A stretch of 64,000 nucleotides of DNA, taken from Agromyces humatus. Its GTDB lineage: Bacteria; Actinomycetota; Actinomycetes; Actinomycetales; Microbacteriaceae. How positions within the stretch are numbered: position 1 is the first letter of the stretch; each line of letters opens with the position of its first letter. The stretch covers positions 186,001 through 250,000 of the forward strand of contig NZ_JAJQPD010000003.1 of NCBI RefSeq assembly GCF_021228295.1, given 5' to 3'. The position numbers and the translations under genes were made by a program. The notes beneath the pieces were generated by a model. The model was given only the letters and a program-made list of their open reading frames with translations. It searched no databases and had not been told where the DNA came from. Shown here piece by piece: positions 33,281 to 42,133 of this stretch.

Positions 33281-33609
33281 CCGGGCCTCCTCTCGTCGAG
33301 CGCGGCGAGTTGCGGGTCGAGCTGCGCGCTCAGGTGCCTGATGCGCTCGTCGAGGTGCAGGTCGGCCGCGCCGAGGGCGGCGCGCACCTCGACGAACTGC
33401 CCCTGCAACTCGACGAGGCGTTCGGCGTACCGGTCGGCCGCGGCGGATCGCCATGCGCCGGTGGCGTCGGGTGCGAGCCCGGGCAGTGTCTGCTCCACCT
33501 CGTCGCGAAGTGCGCGCAGTCGCCCGCGCAGCCGCACCGCCTCGGCCACCTGATCGGGCGTCACGGCGCGGCCCGTGATCAGCGCGATGAATCGGTCGGC
33601 TTCATCCAT
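33265..33609 (-). CDS. WXG100-like small helical protein
   Basis: A 114-residue all-helical protein. DATGAWRSAAADRYAERLVELQGQFVEVRAAL at residues 49-80 has the Trp and following WxxxxAxxY arrangement of WXG100-related proteins, flanked by two amphipathic helices (VAEAVRLRGRLRALRDEVEQTL). It is translated just before, and overlapping, the larger hydrolase gene. Such proteins usually bind a larger partner for export or as a chaperone; this is by analogy only. Confidence 0.6.
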   Translation of the reverse strand: MDEADRFIALITGRAVTPDQVAEAVRLRGRLRALRDEVEQTLPGLAPDATGAWRSAAADRYAERLVELQGQFVEVRAALGAADLHLDERIRHLSAQLDPQLAALDERRPGWATG

Positions 33610-33707
33610 GCCGCGAGTCTGCTGTCACGCCGACGGTCGAGCTTGCGATCGCCGAGCGCTCGTGGAGAGCACGGCGCAGCCGTCGCCTGTCGAGGATGAG
33701 TCGACGG

Positions 33708-34598
33708 TCAGTCGGCGACGAGCTGATCGAGCACGTACGCGGCGACCTGCCCGAGCGGACCCGTCGTTCCGGTCGCCTCGACCACGGCGCTCGCGATCAC
33801 GAGGGCCCAGCCCCGCGCCCGCTCCCAGGTCGCGTCGTCGACATCCATACGCGCCTCCACCTCGGCGCGGAACACGCGGCGGCCCTCGGGTCCGAACGTC
33901 AGCCACGCCGTCGCAAGATCGGTCGCCGGGTCGCCGGCGGTGAGGTCGCCGAAGTCGATGACCGCAGACAGTCGACCGGATGTCCCGAGCAGCAGGTTCG
34001 CCGGATGCAGGTCGCCGTGCACCCACAGCTTCGGCCCTGGCCACTCGGGCGCCGCGAGCGCCCGCTCCCAGAGAGGCGCCAGCCGCGAGGCATCCGTCAA
34101 TCGCCCGCCGGCGAACCGGGCGCGCATCGTGTCGTCACGGTGTGCGAGCGGCACACCGCGATACGCGTTGTGCGGAGCGTCAGGCGGCGCGGGACGCGCG
34201 AGGGCCGCCACGAACCCGGCGAGCGCGGAGGCCGCGACGTCGCGCTTGTCGACCGCGAACCCGGTCGCGCTTCGACCGGTCAGCCACGGCACGATGCTCC
34301 AGGGCACGTCGTACCCGAGCTCGGGTGCGGGCCGGCCGATGCGCACCGGCGTCGGCACCGCGATCGGCAGGCGACCGGCGAGTTCGGGCAGCCAGCGCTG
34401 CTCGTGCTCGATGAGGCGCACCGCGAGCTCCCGACGGGGAAGCCGTACCGCGAGCCCGTCGCCGAGCCGGAAGATCGCGTTGTCCCAGCCGTTCGCGACC
34501 AGCGTCAGCGGCCCGGCGAGCTCGGGATGCTGCGCTGACACGAGCCGCGCCGCGAGCTCGGCATCGACGTGGAAGTCGGGCGGCGGGGCATCCATCAT
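33708..34598 (-). CDS. Aminoglycoside phosphotransferase-family kinase
   Basis: A 296-residue APH/choline-kinase fold protein. LVANGWDNAIFRLGDGLAVRLPRR gives the nucleotide-binding strand and Lys/Arg region, WVHGDLHPANLLLG near residue 200 is the catalytic loop (Asp and Asn) and AVIDFGDLTAGDPATDLA holds the metal-binding Asp. These enzymes phosphorylate small molecules (antibiotics, sugars, choline); substrate not predictable and resistance is not implied. ATG 34598 has GGGAGG ten bases upstream. It is divergent from the LMW phosphatase gene. Confidence 0.85.
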   Translation of the reverse strand: MMDAPPPDFHVDAELAARLVSAQHPELAGPLTLVANGWDNAIFRLGDGLAVRLPRRELAVRLIEHEQRWLPELAGRLPIAVPTPVRIGRPAPELGYDVPWSIVPWLTGRSATGFAVDKRDVAASALAGFVAALARPAPPDAPHNAYRGVPLAHRDDTMRARFAGGRLTDASRLAPLWERALAAPEWPGPKLWVHGDLHPANLLLGTSGRLSAVIDFGDLTAGDPATDLATAWLTFGPEGRRVFRAEVEARMDVDDATWERARGWALVIASAVVEATGTTGPLGQVAAYVLDQLVAD

Positions 34599-34682
34599 CG
34601 AAATGCGACCTCCCTCGACGTCCGTCCGCCGCGCTCGAAATCGGGGCTGTGCGAACCGTCGATCTCGTCCAGAATGGAACCC

Positions 34683-35210
34683 ATGACGCGAGCGGTGCCC
34701 AGGGGTCACGCCGCGCAACAATTCAGTGTCTCATTCGTGTGCACAGGCAACATCTGCCGCTCACCGATGGCCGAGGTGGTGTTGCGCACGCTCGCCGACG
34801 ACGCCGGGCTCGGTGCATGCATCGCCATCGAGTCGGCCGCGACCGGCGACTGGCACGTCGGCGAGCCCGCCGACCAGCGCACCATCGACGCGCTTGCGCG
34901 CGCCGGGTACGACGGCACCCACCACCGTGCGCGGCAGTTCGACGCCACCGACTTTCCGAAGCTCGACCTCGTCGTCGCGTTCGACCGCGGCCAGGCCCGC
35001 ATCCTGCGCAACTGGGCGGGCTCGGCGACCGAGCAGCAGAAGGTGCGACTGCTGCTCGAGTTCGCCGGCGATCCGAGCGGGCCGCACGACGTGCCCGACC
35101 CCTATTACTCCGACGCGGCGATGTTCGATCGAGTTCTTGGCATGATTGAACGGTCGACTCAGGCGCTCTTCCGCCAGCTCGCCCCCGCTCTCAGACAAGG
35201 AATCCGATGA
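34683..35210 (+). CDS. Low molecular weight protein-tyrosine phosphatase
   Basis: A 175-residue protein with the LMW-PTP P-loop FVCTGNICRSPMAE (nucleophile Cys20, Arg26) and the acid DPDPYYSD loop near residue 139, both intact. It dephosphorylates phosphotyrosine or phosphoarginine proteins. An N-terminal ~14 residues precede the usual fold start; ATG 34674 could add three more. The stop overlaps purB as ATGA, an arrangement that couples the phosphatase to purine synthesis gene expression. Confidence 0.9.
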   Translation: MTRAVPRGHAAQQFSVSFVCTGNICRSPMAEVVLRTLADDAGLGACIAIESAATGDWHVGEPADQRTIDALARAGYDGTHHRARQFDATDFPKLDLVVAFDRGQARILRNWAGSATEQQKVRLLLEFAGDPSGPHDVPDPYYSDAAMFDRVLGMIERSTQALFRQLAPALRQGIR

Positions 35211-36586
35211 CTTCGCTGCCTCCCCAGCCGCTCAGCCCCCTTGACGGCCGGTACCGGTCGGCGGTCGGTGAGCTCGGCGAGCACCTCTCCGAGGCGGGCC
35301 TCAACCGGGCGCGGGTGCACGTCGAGGTCGAATGGCTCATCGCCCAGACCGACCGCGGGTTCTTCGGCTCGTCGCCGCTGTCGACCGACCAGAAGGCCTC
35401 GCTGCGCAAGGTCGTCGCCGACTTCGGCCAGGCCGACATCGACGAGCTCGCCACGCTCGAGGCCACCACTCGCCACGACGTGAAGGCCGTCGAGTACTAC
35501 GTGCGCCGCCGCCTCAGCGACCTGGGTCTCGATGCGATCGCCGAGCTCACCCACTTCGCGTGCACGAGCGAAGACATCAACAACCTCTCCTACGCCATCA
35601 CCGTGCGCGACGCGGTGCGCGACGTGTGGCTGCCGAAGTACCGCCTGGTCATCGACACGCTCGCGGCCCTCGCCGTCGAGCACCGCGACGCGGCGATGCT
35701 CTCGCGCACGCATGGCCAGCCCGCGACCCCGTCGACCATGGGCAAGGAGCTCGCGGTCTTCGTCTACCGCCTCTCGCGCATCGCCGCACAGGTCGAGGCG
35801 AGCGAGTACCTCGGCAAGTTCTCGGGGGCCACGGGCACGTTCTCGGCGCACGTCGTCGCCGCACCGGATGTCGCATGGCCCGAGGTCTCTCGCGAGTTCG
35901 TCGAGTCGCTCGGGCTCACGTGGAACCCGCTGACCACCCAGATCGAGTCGCACGACTGGCAGGCCGAGCTCTACGGCCGCATCTCTCACGCCAACCGGGT
36001 GCTGCACAACCTCGCGACCGACATCTGGACCTACATCTCGCTCGGCGCATTCCGCCAGATCCCTGCGGCCGGTGCGACGGGCTCGTCGACGATGCCGCAC
36101 AAGGTCAACCCCATCCGCTTCGAGAACGCCGAGGCGAACCTCGAGCTCTCCTCGGCTGTGCTCGACTCGCTCGCCGCGACGCTCGTCACCTCCCGCCTGC
36201 AGCGCGACCTCACCGACTCTTCGGCGCAGCGAAACATCGGCGTCGGCTTCGGGCACTCGCTGCTCGCGCTCGACAACATCCAGCGCGGCCTCGGCGAGAT
36301 CGACCTCGACCTCTCGGTGCTCGCGGCCGACCTCGATGCGAACTGGGAGGTGCTCGGCGAGGCCATCCAGACGGTCATCCGCGCCGAGGTCGTCGCCGGT
36401 CGCTCGACGATCGCCGACCCGTACGCCCTGCTCAAAGAGCTCACGCGCGGCAAGCGCGTCGGCGCGGCAGAGCTGGCGGCGTTCGTCGACGGCCTCGAGA
36501 TCGGCGACGAGGCGAAGCAGCGCCTGCTCGCGCTCACGCCGACGACGTACACCGGCATCGCTTCAGCGCTCGTCGACCGGCTCTGA
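35207..36586 (+). CDS. purB: Adenylosuccinate lyase
   Basis: A 459-residue fumarase/aspartase-superfamily enzyme: PLSPLDGRYRSAVGELGEHLSE at the start, FACTSEDINNLSYAI near residue 120, MLSRTHGQPATPSTMGKE near 165 and the signature SSTMPHKVNPIRFEN near 293-306. It acts twice in purine synthesis, on SAICAR and on adenylosuccinate. Length and all landmarks fit the E. coli-type PurB (N-terminal LSPLDGRY). Coupled to the upstream phosphatase gene by ATGA. Confidence 0.96.
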   Translation: MTSLPPQPLSPLDGRYRSAVGELGEHLSEAGLNRARVHVEVEWLIAQTDRGFFGSSPLSTDQKASLRKVVADFGQADIDELATLEATTRHDVKAVEYYVRRRLSDLGLDAIAELTHFACTSEDINNLSYAITVRDAVRDVWLPKYRLVIDTLAALAVEHRDAAMLSRTHGQPATPSTMGKELAVFVYRLSRIAAQVEASEYLGKFSGATGTFSAHVVAAPDVAWPEVSREFVESLGLTWNPLTTQIESHDWQAELYGRISHANRVLHNLATDIWTYISLGAFRQIPAAGATGSSTMPHKVNPIRFENAEANLELSSAVLDSLAATLVTSRLQRDLTDSSAQRNIGVGFGHSLLALDNIQRGLGEIDLDLSVLAADLDANWEVLGEAIQTVIRAEVVAGRSTIADPYALLKELTRGKRVGAAELAAFVDGLEIGDEAKQRLLALTPTTYTGIASALVDRL

Positions 36587-36747
36587 CAGCGGCGGACCCT
36601 TCCCGGTGGCCCTGATCTGCGGGATCATGGCAGGCAGGGGGACCGCCGATGCCGCTGCGCACGCGAAGGACCGCACCGCCCATCCGCGCGGTTGTCGATG
36701 CCACCGACGGTGGGCGCGTCGACGTCGACCGTCTCCAGGCTGGGGCC

Positions 36748-37668
36748 ATGCGCCGACGATTGCGTGCACCCGCACTCGCACCCGCACTCGCACCCGCACT
36801 CGCGCTCGCGCTCGCGCTCGCGACGGTGGCGCTCGTCGCGGGATGCGCGTCCGATCCCGTCGGCGAGTCGCAACCCCCGGTCGCTCAACCCAGTGCCGCT
36901 CCGAGTCCCACGCCGGTGGCCACCCCTGGCGGATCGCAGCCGATCGAGTTGGTCGGCCTCTGGCGGGTTTCGGGCGCAGAAGGTGAGAGCGACCAGACCT
37001 GGCTTCGGCTCGAGGCTGGGCAGTTCCAGTTGTGGCGCGATTGCGGCATGATCCAGGGCTCATGGAACGCCGGCCGACGCGTGTTCCTCGCCGTGGTCAT
37101 CGGAGCATCGGGAGGGTGCGCCGTCGGCGCACCGCCCGAGATTCCGTGGCTGGACTCGGTCAGCGCGTACGAACCGACAGAGGCGGGCTGGCGGCTCACC
37201 GATGCGGCGGGCGGGGTCATGGCGTCACTCGCGATCGACGGGGCGCCCGAGCCGATCGACACTGCGGCCGGGTTCTACGCGGAGCCGCCGGTGATCGACG
37301 ACTCGATCCGGGCGGCATTCCAGCCGGTCCCCGCGCTGCCCGATCCCCTCGAGCCGGTGTCCACTGCCGAGCTGCTTGGTCGGTGGACGCCGATCGACGC
37401 CCCCGAGGGAACCGATGCCCAGGTCGAGTTCCGTGATTCCGGGTCGTGGGGTGGGTCCGACGGCTGCAACTTCAACGGAGGGCGCTGGGCGATCGAGGGC
37501 GAGGGCGAGATGCTCACGACGTCCGGGTTCTCCACGCTGATCGGGTGCGGCAACGTTCCCGTGCCGAGCTGGGTAGCCTCTGCCCGCCTCGCGGGCTTCG
37601 ACCGTGACCAGCTCGTGCTGCTCGACGTCAGCGGTACCGAGCTCGGTCGTCTGCAACGGGCCGACTGA
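36748..37668 (+). CDS. Secreted lipoprotein with META (HslJ-like) domains
   Basis: A 306-residue lipoprotein: the signal sequence ends in the lipobox LVAGC (Cys33). The hydrophobic core of the signal is encoded by tandem 12-bp and 6-bp repeats. The C-terminal ~100 residues (LLGRWTPIDAPEGTDAQVEFRDSGSWGGSDGCNFNGGRWAIEGEGEML) follow the META pattern with a GSDGCN core and Cys pair; the first half (ELVGLWRVSGAEGESDQTWLRLE..DCGMIQGSWN) looks like a diverged copy. Function of META lipoproteins is poorly known. ATG 36748 is preferred because it gives a normal signal peptide; an upstream in-frame start adds 33 residues. Confidence 0.75.
   Translation: MRRRLRAPALAPALAPALALALALATVALVAGCASDPVGESQPPVAQPSAAPSPTPVATPGGSQPIELVGLWRVSGAEGESDQTWLRLEAGQFQLWRDCGMIQGSWNAGRRVFLAVVIGASGGCAVGAPPEIPWLDSVSAYEPTEAGWRLTDAAGGVMASLAIDGAPEPIDTAAGFYAEPPVIDDSIRAAFQPVPALPDPLEPVSTAELLGRWTPIDAPEGTDAQVEFRDSGSWGGSDGCNFNGGRWAIEGEGEMLTTSGFSTLIGCGNVPVPSWVASARLAGFDRDQLVLLDVSGTELGRLQRAD
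36767..36820 (+). repeat. Tandem repeats within a lipoprotein signal sequence
   Basis: Three copies of the 12-mer CACCCGCACTCG (36767-36802) are followed by three copies of CGCTCG (36803-36820). They encode PALA/LALA units of the signal peptide's hydrophobic core, so copy number changes would keep frame. Confidence 0.85.
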
Positions 37669-37723
37669 CGCGGACCCGAAGCGCCATCGGGGGCCGGCGC
37701 GTCGATACGTCCAGGAGTTCGAC

Positions 37724-38023
37724 TCAGTGCGCCGAGCCCGGGCCGCCGGGGGCTTCGGGATCGGCCGGGCCCGGGTCATCCGTGCCGTCGATCTCGGCCG
37801 TCTCGTCGGCGTTGGGCTTCATCGCCATCGCGAGCAGCGCGAGCACGACGAGCACGGCGATGAACGCGATGCCGGCGATGATGAGCGTCAGGGTGAGGTC
37901 GCGGGTGGTGAAGAGCACGACGACGCCCGTGAACACCGCGGCGATGGCCGCGCCGCCGACGTACTCGACGGGGCGCAGCACGTCGCGCCGGCTCGGCCTG
38001 AACTCACCGGGGGACTGGGTCAC
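37724..38023 (-). CDS. Small two-helix membrane protein, unknown function
   Basis: A 99-residue protein: RDVLRPVEYVGGAAIAAVFTGVVVLFTTRDLTLTLIIAGIAFIAVLVVLALLAMAM gives two transmembrane helices, followed by an acidic Pro/Glu/Asp tail. The GTG start overlaps the stop of the DUF308-like gene as GTGA, so both are one transcript. No family recognised. Confidence 0.7.
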   Translation of the reverse strand: MTQSPGEFRPSRRDVLRPVEYVGGAAIAAVFTGVVVLFTTRDLTLTLIIAGIAFIAVLVVLALLAMAMKPNADETAEIDGTDDPGPADPEAPGGPGSAH

Positions 38024-38628
38024 GAGTGCTGCTCCGTTCCGGCCGCCGGGCCGGGCTCGACCGGGGCGGCGGCCCATTTCAACGAGAGACCGCCGATGAT
38101 GAGGTAGACGCCGACGATCACGAGGTATCCGCCGAGCAGGCCGACCGCGGTGACGGCGTCGGGGGGAAGCAGCAGGAAGACGATCGCGAGGATCGCGGTG
38201 AGCGCGCCGACCGCGATCCAGTCGCGCGCCGCCGCCTCGCGGCCACGGGCGCTCAGGCCCGCGAAGAGTTCGACGAAACCGGTGACCGCCGCCCAGACGC
38301 TCACGAGGTAGAGCAGGAACGGAAGCCCGCCGCCCGGCACGGTCAGCGCGAGCAGGCCGGCGACGACGGTCACGACCGCATTGATCGCGAAGAGCGAGCG
38401 GATGCCCCGTGCCGTGACGAACCGCAGCGACAGCGCCCCGACGATGAGGCCCGAGACGACGGCCCACACGCCGAAGACGAGCGTGCCGAACTCAGGGGAG
38501 TGGTTCTGCGAGAACGTGATGACGACTGCGGCGACCGCGGCGAGGAGGCCGCGGACGACCGGGACGACCCAGTACTGGGCGCGCTCGGGGGCAGCATCGC
38601 GGGCGGTGGCCACGGCGACCTCTTTCAC
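38020..38628 (-). CDS. DUF308/HdeD-like membrane protein
   Basis: A 202-residue protein with six hydrophobic helices arranged as three similar hairpins (VVRGLLAAVAAVVITF; LVFGVWAVVSGLIVGALSL; LLYLVSVWAAVTGFVELFAGL; LLGGYLVIVGVYLIIGGLSL), the pattern of DUF308 proteins such as HdeD. Role unknown in actinobacteria. GTG 38628 is the longest start; GTG 38613 has a better AGAGG site and may be the true one. It is followed by an overlapping two-helix protein gene. Confidence 0.72.
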   Translation of the reverse strand: MKEVAVATARDAAPERAQYWVVPVVRGLLAAVAAVVITFSQNHSPEFGTLVFGVWAVVSGLIVGALSLRFVTARGIRSLFAINAVVTVVAGLLALTVPGGGLPFLLYLVSVWAAVTGFVELFAGLSARGREAAARDWIAVGALTAILAIVFLLLPPDAVTAVGLLGGYLVIVGVYLIIGGLSLKWAAAPVEPGPAAGTEQHS

Positions 38629-38665
38629 ATCGGGGGTTACCGATCCATCCTACGTTCCCCGGAGA

Positions 38666-38749
38666 GGTGGGTTGAGGAGGGAGCGGAGCGACCGTCTCGA
38701 AAGCCTGAGCGGGGACCGGGTTTCGAGGCACCTTGCTCCTCATCCCACC
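38666..38749. repeat. 84-bp dispersed repeat with 14-bp terminal inverted repeats
   Basis: GGTGGGTTGAGGAG (38666-38679) and CTCCTCATCCCACC (38736-38749) match with one mismatch and flank a core with GGAGCGACCGTCTCGA and GGTTTCGAGGCACC. It lies between the pntB stop and the DUF308-like gene start and can act as a transcription terminator. Confidence 0.75.
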
Positions 38750-38756
38750 GAGCGCC

Positions 38757-40178
38757 TCAGATCGCCCGCAGGATGTCCTCGACGCGCTGCTTCGCGTCGC
38801 CGAAGAGCATCTGCGCGTTGTCGCGGTAGAACAGCGGGTTCGCGACTCCGGCGTAGCCGGCCGACATCGAGCGCTTGAAGACGATGACGTTCGAGGCCTC
38901 CCAGACGCGCAGCACCGGCATGCCCGCGATGGGGCTTCCGGGGTCTTCGGCGGCGGCCGGATTCACCGTGTCGTTCGCGCCGATGACGAGCACGACCGTG
39001 GTGTCGGCGAAGTCGTCGTTGATCTCGTCCATCTCCTCGACGATGTCGTACGGCACCTTCGCCTCGGCGAGCAGCACGTTCATGTGCCCGGGCAAGCGGC
39101 CGGCGACGGGGTGGATGCCGAATCTCACCTCGACACCGTGCTCGCGAAGCCGGCTCGTGAGCTCGGCCACCGGGTACTGCGCCTGGGCGACGGCCATTCC
39201 GTAGCCGGGCGTGATGATCACGGTCGACGCGTCGCGCAGCAGCTCTGCGGCATCTTCGGCGAGGATCTCGCGGACCTCGCCCTCGACCTCGCCGCTCGAG
39301 GCCGGCGCCGCGATGCCGAAGCCGCCGGCGATCACCGAGATGAACGAGCGGTTCATCGCCTTGCACATGATGTACGACAGGTAGGCACCCGAGGAGCCGA
39401 CGAGGGCGCCGGTCACGATCAGTAGGTCGTTGTTCAGCAGGAAACCCGCGGCAGCGGCGGCCCAGCCCGAGTAGCTGTTCAGCATCGAGATCACCACGGG
39501 CATGTCGCCGCCGCCGATCGAGGCGACGAGATGCCAGCCGAGCAGCAACGCGAGCGTGGTCACGACGACGAGCAGCCACAGCGCCGGATCGATGACGTAC
39601 CAGACGGTGAGCGCTACGAACGCGACGAGCGCGCCGAGGTTGAGCACGTTCTTTCCGGGAAGCATGAGCGGGGCCGATGACATCCGCGCCGAGAGCTTCA
39701 GGAACGCCACGATCGACCCGGTGAAGGTGACGGCGCCGATGAAGACGCCGATGAACACTTCGGCGTGATGGATGTCGAGCAGCGCACCGGTCATGCCGGT
39801 TTCCTCGAGCGCACCGTTCCATCCGACGAGCACCGCCGCGAGGCCGACGAAACTGTGCAGCAGTGCGATGAGCTCGGGCATGCCGGTCATCGCGACGAGG
39901 CGGGCGCGCCAGAGGCCGATCGCGGCGCCGACGAGCACCGCGACGACGAGCAGGCCGAAGCCGACACTCGCCTGTGGCGAGCCCCAGACGCCGGCGAACG
40001 TCGCCCACACGGTCGCGACGAGCGCGATCGCCATGCCGGCGATGCCGTAGTTGACACCGGCTTTGGCGGTGTCATGCCGGCTCAGCCCGGCGAGGCTCAT
40101 GATGAACAGCAGCGCCGCGACGATGTAGGCGGCTCCGGCGATCGACACCGGGGTCAGCAGGGCTACGGCTTCAGGCAC
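38757..40178 (-). CDS. pntB: NAD(P) transhydrogenase subunit beta
   Basis: A 473-residue protein: nine or so transmembrane helices (residues ~10-265) followed by the soluble NADP(H)-binding domain III ([61 protein letters not shown], and [19 protein letters not shown]). It couples hydride transfer between NADH and NADP+ to proton flow. GTG 40178 overlaps the pntA end by eight bases. Length and motifs match PntB; complete. Confidence 0.95.
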   Translation of the reverse strand: MPEAVALLTPVSIAGAAYIVAALLFIMSLAGLSRHDTAKAGVNYGIAGMAIALVATVWATFAGVWGSPQASVGFGLLVVAVLVGAAIGLWRARLVAMTGMPELIALLHSFVGLAAVLVGWNGALEETGMTGALLDIHHAEVFIGVFIGAVTFTGSIVAFLKLSARMSSAPLMLPGKNVLNLGALVAFVALTVWYVIDPALWLLVVVTTLALLLGWHLVASIGGGDMPVVISMLNSYSGWAAAAAGFLLNNDLLIVTGALVGSSGAYLSYIMCKAMNRSFISVIAGGFGIAAPASSGEVEGEVREILAEDAAELLRDASTVIITPGYGMAVAQAQYPVAELTSRLREHGVEVRFGIHPVAGRLPGHMNVLLAEAKVPYDIVEEMDEINDDFADTTVVLVIGANDTVNPAAAEDPGSPIAGMPVLRVWEASNVIVFKRSMSAGYAGVANPLFYRDNAQMLFGDAKQRVEDILRAI

Positions 40179-41802
40179 GCTCGGCTCCAGTCTTGACGTT
40201 CGCAGCGGCAGTGCCCGTGGCGGATGCCGGCGTCGATGGCACGCGCGTCGATGCGGCACCGGCCGGGGCGGTGCCCCTGGCGAACATCGAGAGCATGCGG
40301 CGGGTCACGGCGAAGCCGCCGAAGATGTTGATGCTGGCCAGCAGCACGGCCACGGCGGCGAGCACCTGCACGGCGGGCACCTCACTGGTGATCTGCACCA
40401 TTGCGCCGACCACGATGATGCCCGAGATGGCGTTGGTGACGCTCATGAGGGGCGTGTGCAGGGCGTGTGCGACCTTGCCGATCACATAGAACCCGACGAC
40501 GATCGCGAGCACGAGCACCGTGAAGTGCTGCGGCAACGGCGGAGGGGCGATCGCATTCACGGCGAAGAGCGCGGCGATGCCGATTGCGACGAGCACCACC
40601 CGCTTCACGGGTGACATCGGCTTCTTGGGCTCGGGCGCGGCCGCCGGAGGGGCGGACGTCGCTGCAGCCGGTGCGGCGGACACCTGCACGGGCGGTGGCG
40701 GCCAGGTCACCTGGCCGTCGCGCGTCACGGTGACCGAGCGCTGCACGATGTCGTCGAAGTCGAGGACGAGCTCGCCGTCCTTCGCGGGCGTCAGCAGCTT
40801 CACGAGGTTCACCACGTTCGTGCCGTACAACTGCGACGCCTGGGTGGGCAGTCGGGACGCGAGGTCGGTGTAGCCGAGGATGACGACGCCGTTCGGCGTC
40901 ACGATGCGCTCGCCGGCCACCGAGCCTGCGACGTTGCCTCCCTGACCGGCAGCCATGTCCACGATGACACTGCCCGACTTCATGCTCGCGACATCCGCCG
41001 CCGTGATCAGCTTCGGCGCGGGCCGGCCGGGGATGAGCGCGGTGGTGATGATGATGTCGACATCGCGGGCCTGCTCGGAGTAGATGTCGGCGGCCCGTCG
41101 GTCGTAGGCCTCGCTCGTGGCCTTGGCGTAGCCGTCGGTGGACTGCTCGACCTCGACCTCGACCTTCAGGTACTCGCCGCCGATCGACTTCACCTGGTCG
41201 GCGACCTCGGGCCGCGGGTCGGTCGCCCGGACGATGGCACCGAGGCTCGAGGCCGCGCCGATCGCGGCGAGACCGGCGACGCCGGCACCCGCGACGAGCA
41301 CCTTCGCCGGCGGCACCTTGCCCGCCGCAGTGACCTGTCCGGTGAAGAACCGGCCGAATTCGTGGGCCGCCTCGACCACCGCGCGGTACCCCGAGATGTT
41401 CGCCATCGAGCTCAGCACGTCCATCGACTGGGCGCGCGAGATGCGCGGGACCGCGTCCATCGCGAGGGCCGTCACGCCGCGCGCGGCGAGCGCCTCGAGC
41501 AACTCGGGCTTGAAGGCGGGCGCAAGCAGGCCGATGAGGGTCGAGCCGGGCGTGAGCTGTGCGATCTCGGCACCGGTGGGCGCATTGACCTTCAGCACCA
41601 CATCGCTCGTGAGTGCCTCGGCTGCGGTCGCGACGCGCGCACCAGCATCGCGGTACGCCTCGTCGAGGAACGCCGAACCTGCGCCGGCGCCGGCTTCGAC
41701 CACGACCTCGTGCCCGAGCGCCGTCAATTGCTTCACGGTCGCCGGCGTGGCCGCGACGCGGGCCTCGGGACTCTGCTCGGTCACGATGCCGATACGGGAC
41801 AT
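40171..41802 (-). CDS. pntA: NAD(P) transhydrogenase subunit alpha
   Basis: A 543-residue subunit: domain I (residues ~1-380) with [21 protein letters not shown], the NAD-binding [45 protein letters not shown] and [17 protein letters not shown], a Pro/Ala linker, and about four C-terminal transmembrane helices (~395-505). The alpha subunit is the undivided E. coli-like form, not the PntAA/PntAB split form. It is the first gene of the pntAB operon. Confidence 0.95.
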   Translation of the reverse strand: MSRIGIVTEQSPEARVAATPATVKQLTALGHEVVVEAGAGAGSAFLDEAYRDAGARVATAAEALTSDVVLKVNAPTGAEIAQLTPGSTLIGLLAPAFKPELLEALAARGVTALAMDAVPRISRAQSMDVLSSMANISGYRAVVEAAHEFGRFFTGQVTAAGKVPPAKVLVAGAGVAGLAAIGAASSLGAIVRATDPRPEVADQVKSIGGEYLKVEVEVEQSTDGYAKATSEAYDRRAADIYSEQARDVDIIITTALIPGRPAPKLITAADVASMKSGSVIVDMAAGQGGNVAGSVAGERIVTPNGVVILGYTDLASRLPTQASQLYGTNVVNLVKLLTPAKDGELVLDFDDIVQRSVTVTRDGQVTWPPPPVQVSAAPAAATSAPPAAAPEPKKPMSPVKRVVLVAIGIAALFAVNAIAPPPLPQHFTVLVLAIVVGFYVIGKVAHALHTPLMSVTNAISGIIVVGAMVQITSEVPAVQVLAAVAVLLASINIFGGFAVTRRMLSMFARGTAPAGAASTRVPSTPASATGTAAANVKTGAERA

Positions 41803-42133
41803 GCGGCTTCTCCTCCTCGATGAGCGGACGCCGACGACGGCGTCACTGCAGCATGTCGATCAGCGTAGGCGGCGCAGCGACCGAGTCCGACGAAATGGCC
41901 CGATTTCGACGACGAAGAATCGCAGATCTTTCGAAATCCGGCCGGCATCTCTGAATTCACCCCGGCCTCGAGACGCTCTCCCGTCGCACCCTCGCACGGC
42001 GGGAAGAACTCCAGCCTTGACCACGCCGACCATCATCCAGCGTTCACCCGACCCGGATTGGCGGGACTCCGCCCCCTCAGGGTCGACCCTGGGCCCGCGC
42101 CGGTCCGGCGTGCGATGCGCGGATGGCGCAGCG
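41803..42133. other. 331-base intergenic region upstream of pntA
   Basis: No supported gene. It must contain the pntA promoter; relatively AT-rich sequence lies at 41890-41950, but I see no confident -35/-10 pair. CAGGGTCGACCCTG (42078-42091) is a perfect 14-bp palindrome close to the stop of the methyltransferase gene and may be a protein site or part of a terminator. Confidence 0.5.
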
